A stretch of DNA of 64,000 nt from Allopseudospirillum japonicum. Its GTDB lineage: Bacteria > Pseudomonadota > Gammaproteobacteria > Pseudomonadales > Halomonadaceae. Shown here in pieces: positions 61,138 through 64,000 of the stretch (positions within the stretch are counted from its first letter, which is position 1; each line of letters begins with the position of its first letter). The notes under the pieces were generated by a model. That model was not told where the DNA came from. It saw only the letters and a list, made by a program, of their open reading frames with translations, and searched no databases. The stretch spans positions 186,001 through 250,000 of the forward strand of contig NZ_FNYH01000003.1 in the NCBI RefSeq assembly GCF_900108915.1, written 5' to 3'. Made by a program: the position numbers and the translations under genes.

Positions 61138-64000
61138 ATGATATCTACTCACCTGCAAGGTTCGGTCTACAAACGTCAATGGGCAATCTTGATGCTCGGT
61201 TTGTTGTTGGTCCTTGGTGCTTTGTTGACTAACTTGTATCAGGAACGCCAAGCAAGTTTACATTTAGCGCAAGAGCGTTTGAGCACGCAAGCGCGCATTA
61301 TTGATGAGAATTTAGCCAACCAGCTCTTTGCAACTCGTCGGGTGCTCAATCATATTCAGCTGACTTTTATTGAGCAAGCACAGGAGCAACAAAGTTTACA
61401 ACTTGACCCACAAACCAATCATCAATTGACCTCCTTGGTGGGGTTGTTACCTGGGGTCAGTAATTTATTAATTTTTGACCGTGAAGGCGATGTAATTGCT
61501 GCAAGTCGTTCTTTTTTGTTATATCAAAATTTTGCTTACCGTGATTATTTTGATCGCGCGCGTACCCTAAAAAAGCATCAATTACACTTATCTGCGCCTT
61601 TTATCACTATCACCAAAGAATTCACTATGGTACTCATTCAGGCTGTGCATAATCAAGCCGGTGAGTTTATCGGTGCCATTGCAGCGAGTTTATCCCCTGC
61701 TTATTTCGATACTTTACTCAACTCAGTACGTTATGCCCAAGATATGTGGGTTGCCTTAGCCCATGCTAATGGTATCCAGTTTATGATGGTGCCTTTTCGT
61801 GCCAATCAGGCAGGTCGTGATTTAACCCATCCTAGTTCGTTCTTTGCACGCCATATGCAGTCTGGGCGCAAGGATTCTTTTTTGATGGGGCGGGTTTACA
61901 GCACCAATGAAAGACGCCTTGCAATGATTCATAGTATTAGTATCCCTGCCTTGAACCTAGATGAGCACTTGGTATTAGCGGTCACACGGGATTACAACCA
62001 AGTGTTTTTACCTTGGTGGAATTCTGTGGCTTGGCAGCTAGGTGGTTGGTGTTTATTAGTTCTGGGAAGTAGTCTGAGTTTAAATCATTTCCAAAAACGT
62101 GCGCGAGAGACAGAAGCTGCACTGGCTTTTAGTGAAGAGCGTTTCCAGTTAGCAATTAACGCCAGCAATGATGGGATCTGGGATTGGGATTTACTCACCC
62201 AAGCCATGTATTTTTCCCCGCAATGGAAAGCCCAATTGGGTTACCAAGATCACGAGTTAGTGAATGCTTTCACTACCTTTGAAAGCCTATTGCATCCTGA
62301 AGATAAAGTCCGTGTGATGGCAGCGATGGAAGCTTGTATTCAAGATGAACAACAAACCTATGCCATTGAATTTCGCCTGCGTCACAAACAAGGGCATTGG
62401 TGCTGGATTTTAAGCCGTGGCAGGGTATTTCGTGATGCCCAAGGGCTGGCTTATCGTATGTTGGGTGCACATACAGAAATTAGTGCCCTCAAACAGGTGG
62501 AAGAGCAGTTACAAGAAGAACGAACCTTGTTTATGCGTGGGCCTGTGGTGGTGTTTAAATGGCAGAATGAATCCACTTGGCCAGTGGATTATGTTTCACC
62601 TAATGTAGTGGATCTTTTAGGGTATAGCCCAGAAGCTTTGATGCAAGCCCAGCCTGCTTATCCTCACCTGATCCACCCGCAAGATCAGGCGCGTGTGAAT
62701 CAAGAAGTGGCTTCTTTTGTCACCCAAAAACGAGAACACTTTACCCAACAATATCGTTTACGCCATCGTTTAGGTCACTACATTTGGATTGATGATTACA
62801 CCAGCATTCATAAAAATGCCCAAGGGGATGTGGTGGGCTTTAGTGGTTATGTGATGGATACCAGTGTCCAGCGTGAGCGCGAACAACGTTTGCGTGAAAA
62901 TGAAGAACGTTTCGAGCTCGTCCTGAAAGGGACACGTGCTGGGGTTTGGGACTGGAATATCACCACGGGAGAGACCTTTTTCAATCAGAGATGGGCGGAG
63001 ATCGTCGGTTATACGCTGGAAGAATTGGCGCCTATTAGCATTGAAACTTGGATGCGGTTAGCGCATCCGGATGATCTTGGGATGTCAAATGCCAAGCTGG
63101 AACAACACTTCCGTGGCGAATTACCTTTCTATGATGTCAATGTGCGTATGCGCCACAAAGACGGGCATTGGGTTTGGGTGCAAGATAGGGGGCAAGTGGT
63201 CGCTTGGGATCGGCAAGGCCAACCTGTGCGCATGGCAGGTACCCATATTGATATTAGCGCGCAAGTACAGGTGGAATCTGCCTTTAAAGAAGCCCATAAG
63301 TTGGCACGTGCTTTGTTAGATAATAATGCCGCTGCGATTGTACTGACCACACCAGAGCGTGAAATTATTCAAGTCAATCAAAGATTTTGCGATCTTTTTG
63401 GTTATGCTAGCGATGAGCTGGTTGGTAATACACTCAAGCCCTTACATATCAATGAAACAGCTTTCGCAAATTTTGTGCTCTTTTATCAGCAAGTACTGCA
63501 AACGCAACGTGCCTCGATAGAATATGAATTTCTAACCCGTGATGGGGAGCATCTTTGGTGCGCAGTGACAGGTTCTTTACTGGATGCGCAAAATCCGCAA
63601 CGCGGCATTATTTGGACCCTGCTTGATATTAGTGAGCGTCGCCAAATGGAAGAAGCGCTAAAAGCAGCCCAAGGCGCTGCTGAAAGTGCTAGCCGTGCGA
63701 AAGGCGATTTTTTAGCCAATATGAGCCATGAAATTCGCACGCCTATGAATGCTATTTTGGGCTTATTAAGCTTATTAGAGCGCACGCAATTGGTGGCACA
63801 ACAAGCAGATTATGTTTATAAAACTCAGGCAGCTGCGCGTTCTTTATTAGGGCTGTTAAATGATATTTTAGATTTTTCTAAGGTAGAAGCAGGTAAGCTG
63901 GAGCTTGAATATGCGCCTTTTCGTTTAGACGAAGTCTTGCGTAATTTAAGTGTGATTTTAAACGCGAATACCCAAAATAAAGCCTTGGAAGTCATCTTTA
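61138..64000 (+). CDS. Multi-PAS sensor histidine kinase, N-terminal part
   Basis: An open frame that runs off the window after about 950 residues. In order: TM1 (WAILMLGLLLVLGALL), a periplasmic Cache-like sensor of about 260 residues (LLPGVSNLLIFDREGDVIAAS, YRDYFDRAR), TM2 (LGGWCLLVLGSSLSL), four consecutive PAS/PAC units (RFQLAINASNDGIWDWD; VVVFKWQNESTWPVDYVS; RFELVLKGTRAGVWDWN; ALLDNNAAAIVLTTPEREI), then HisKA with the phospho-acceptor His in FLANMSHEIRTPMNAILG. ATPase and any receiver or Hpt domains lie outside. An in-frame ATG at 61123 is an alternative start. The signal is unknown. Confidence 0.9.
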   Translation, partial: MISTHLQGSVYKRQWAILMLGLLLVLGALLTNLYQERQASLHLAQERLSTQARIIDENLANQLFATRRVLNHIQLTFIEQAQEQQSLQLDPQTNHQLTSLVGLLPGVSNLLIFDREGDVIAASRSFLLYQNFAYRDYFDRARTLKKHQLHLSAPFITITKEFTMVLIQAVHNQAGEFIGAIAASLSPAYFDTLLNSVRYAQDMWVALAHANGIQFMMVPFRANQAGRDLTHPSSFFARHMQSGRKDSFLMGRVYSTNERRLAMIHSISIPALNLDEHLVLAVTRDYNQVFLPWWNSVAWQLGGWCLLVLGSSLSLNHFQKRARETEAALAFSEERFQLAINASNDGIWDWDLLTQAMYFSPQWKAQLGYQDHELVNAFTTFESLLHPEDKVRVMAAMEACIQDEQQTYAIEFRLRHKQGHWCWILSRGRVFRDAQGLAYRMLGAHTEISALKQVEEQLQEERTLFMRGPVVVFKWQNESTWPVDYVSPNVVDLLGYSPEALMQAQPAYPHLIHPQDQARVNQEVASFVTQKREHFTQQYRLRHRLGHYIWIDDYTSIHKNAQGDVVGFSGYVMDTSVQREREQRLRENEERFELVLKGTRAGVWDWNITTGETFFNQRWAEIVGYTLEELAPISIETWMRLAHPDDLGMSNAKLEQHFRGELPFYDVNVRMRHKDGHWVWVQDRGQVVAWDRQGQPVRMAGTHIDISAQVQVESAFKEAHKLARALLDNNAAAIVLTTPEREIIQVNQRFCDLFGYASDELVGNTLKPLHINETAFANFVLFYQQVLQTQRASIEYEFLTRDGEHLWCAVTGSLLDAQNPQRGIIWTLLDISERRQMEEALKAAQGAAESASRAKGDFLANMSHEIRTPMNAILGLLSLLERTQLVAQQADYVYKTQAAARSLLGLLNDILDFSKVEAGKLELEYAPFRLDEVLRNLSVILNANTQNKALEVIF

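Overview
The window is a chromosomal segment of a moderate-GC, motile gammaproteobacterium. Its gene orders are gammaproteobacterial: coaBC/radC-rpmB-rpmG-mutM, mnmG-rsmG followed by a full atp operon, hemC-hemD-hemX-hemY, rpiA, yggX-mutY and alaS-lysC. A chemoreceptor, a GGDEF protein and large sensor kinases suggest a free-living, probably aquatic relative of Oceanospirillales/Pseudomonadales. The genus cannot be fixed from the sequence. There is no rRNA, CRISPR array, intact insertion sequence or prophage. Almost all of the window is core genome.

Layout. 1-6.3 kb: coaBC (partial), radC, rpmB-rpmG, mutM, dnaE. 6.3-13.6 kb: gyrB-recF on the minus strand without dnaA-dnaN beside them, a chemoreceptor, and an APH-like/P-loop kinase. 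13.6-13.9 kb: a well-formed chromosomal origin with about ten DnaA boxes and AT-rich flanks. 14.2-24.9 kb: mnmG, rsmG, parB and atpIBEFHAGDC behind a near-consensus promoter. parA is missing: a five-codon minicistron lies between rsmG and parB, ParB lacks the usual N-terminal ParA-contact motif, and a near-perfect parS site lies inside recF. 25-32.7 kb: glmU-glmS, hemC-hemD-hemX-hemY. 33-38.7 kb: a degenerate dihydrolipoamide-dehydrogenase-like flavoprotein with no redox cysteines, glnK, an orphan MASE2-type histidine kinase, rpiA, a YheV-type protein and a thiolase.

38.8-46.3 kb is the one clear accessory block. It is a tight five-gene operon: SWIM zinc-finger protein, DUF5691-type protein, MoxR AAA+ ATPase, DUF5682-type protein and vWA protein. 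It sits behind a promoter whose spacer carries a perfect 14-bp palindrome. The DUF5682 protein carries motifs resembling the TraB/TIKI/ChaN/EreA hydrolase superfamily. This is the best candidate for a little-described system: a MoxR-vWA chaperone machine acting with a possible hydrolase and a zinc-finger DNA- or protein-binding partner.

46.4-64 kb: tRNA-Thr, tRNA-Gln and tRNA-Phe; yggX-mutY; a BMP-type periplasmic binding protein in tandem with a membrane GGDEF diguanylate cyclase, possibly a ligand-sensing pair; an RND efflux pump and adaptor with a divergent TolC-type outer-membrane factor; lysC and alaS; and a large multi-PAS hybrid-type sensor kinase that runs off the end.
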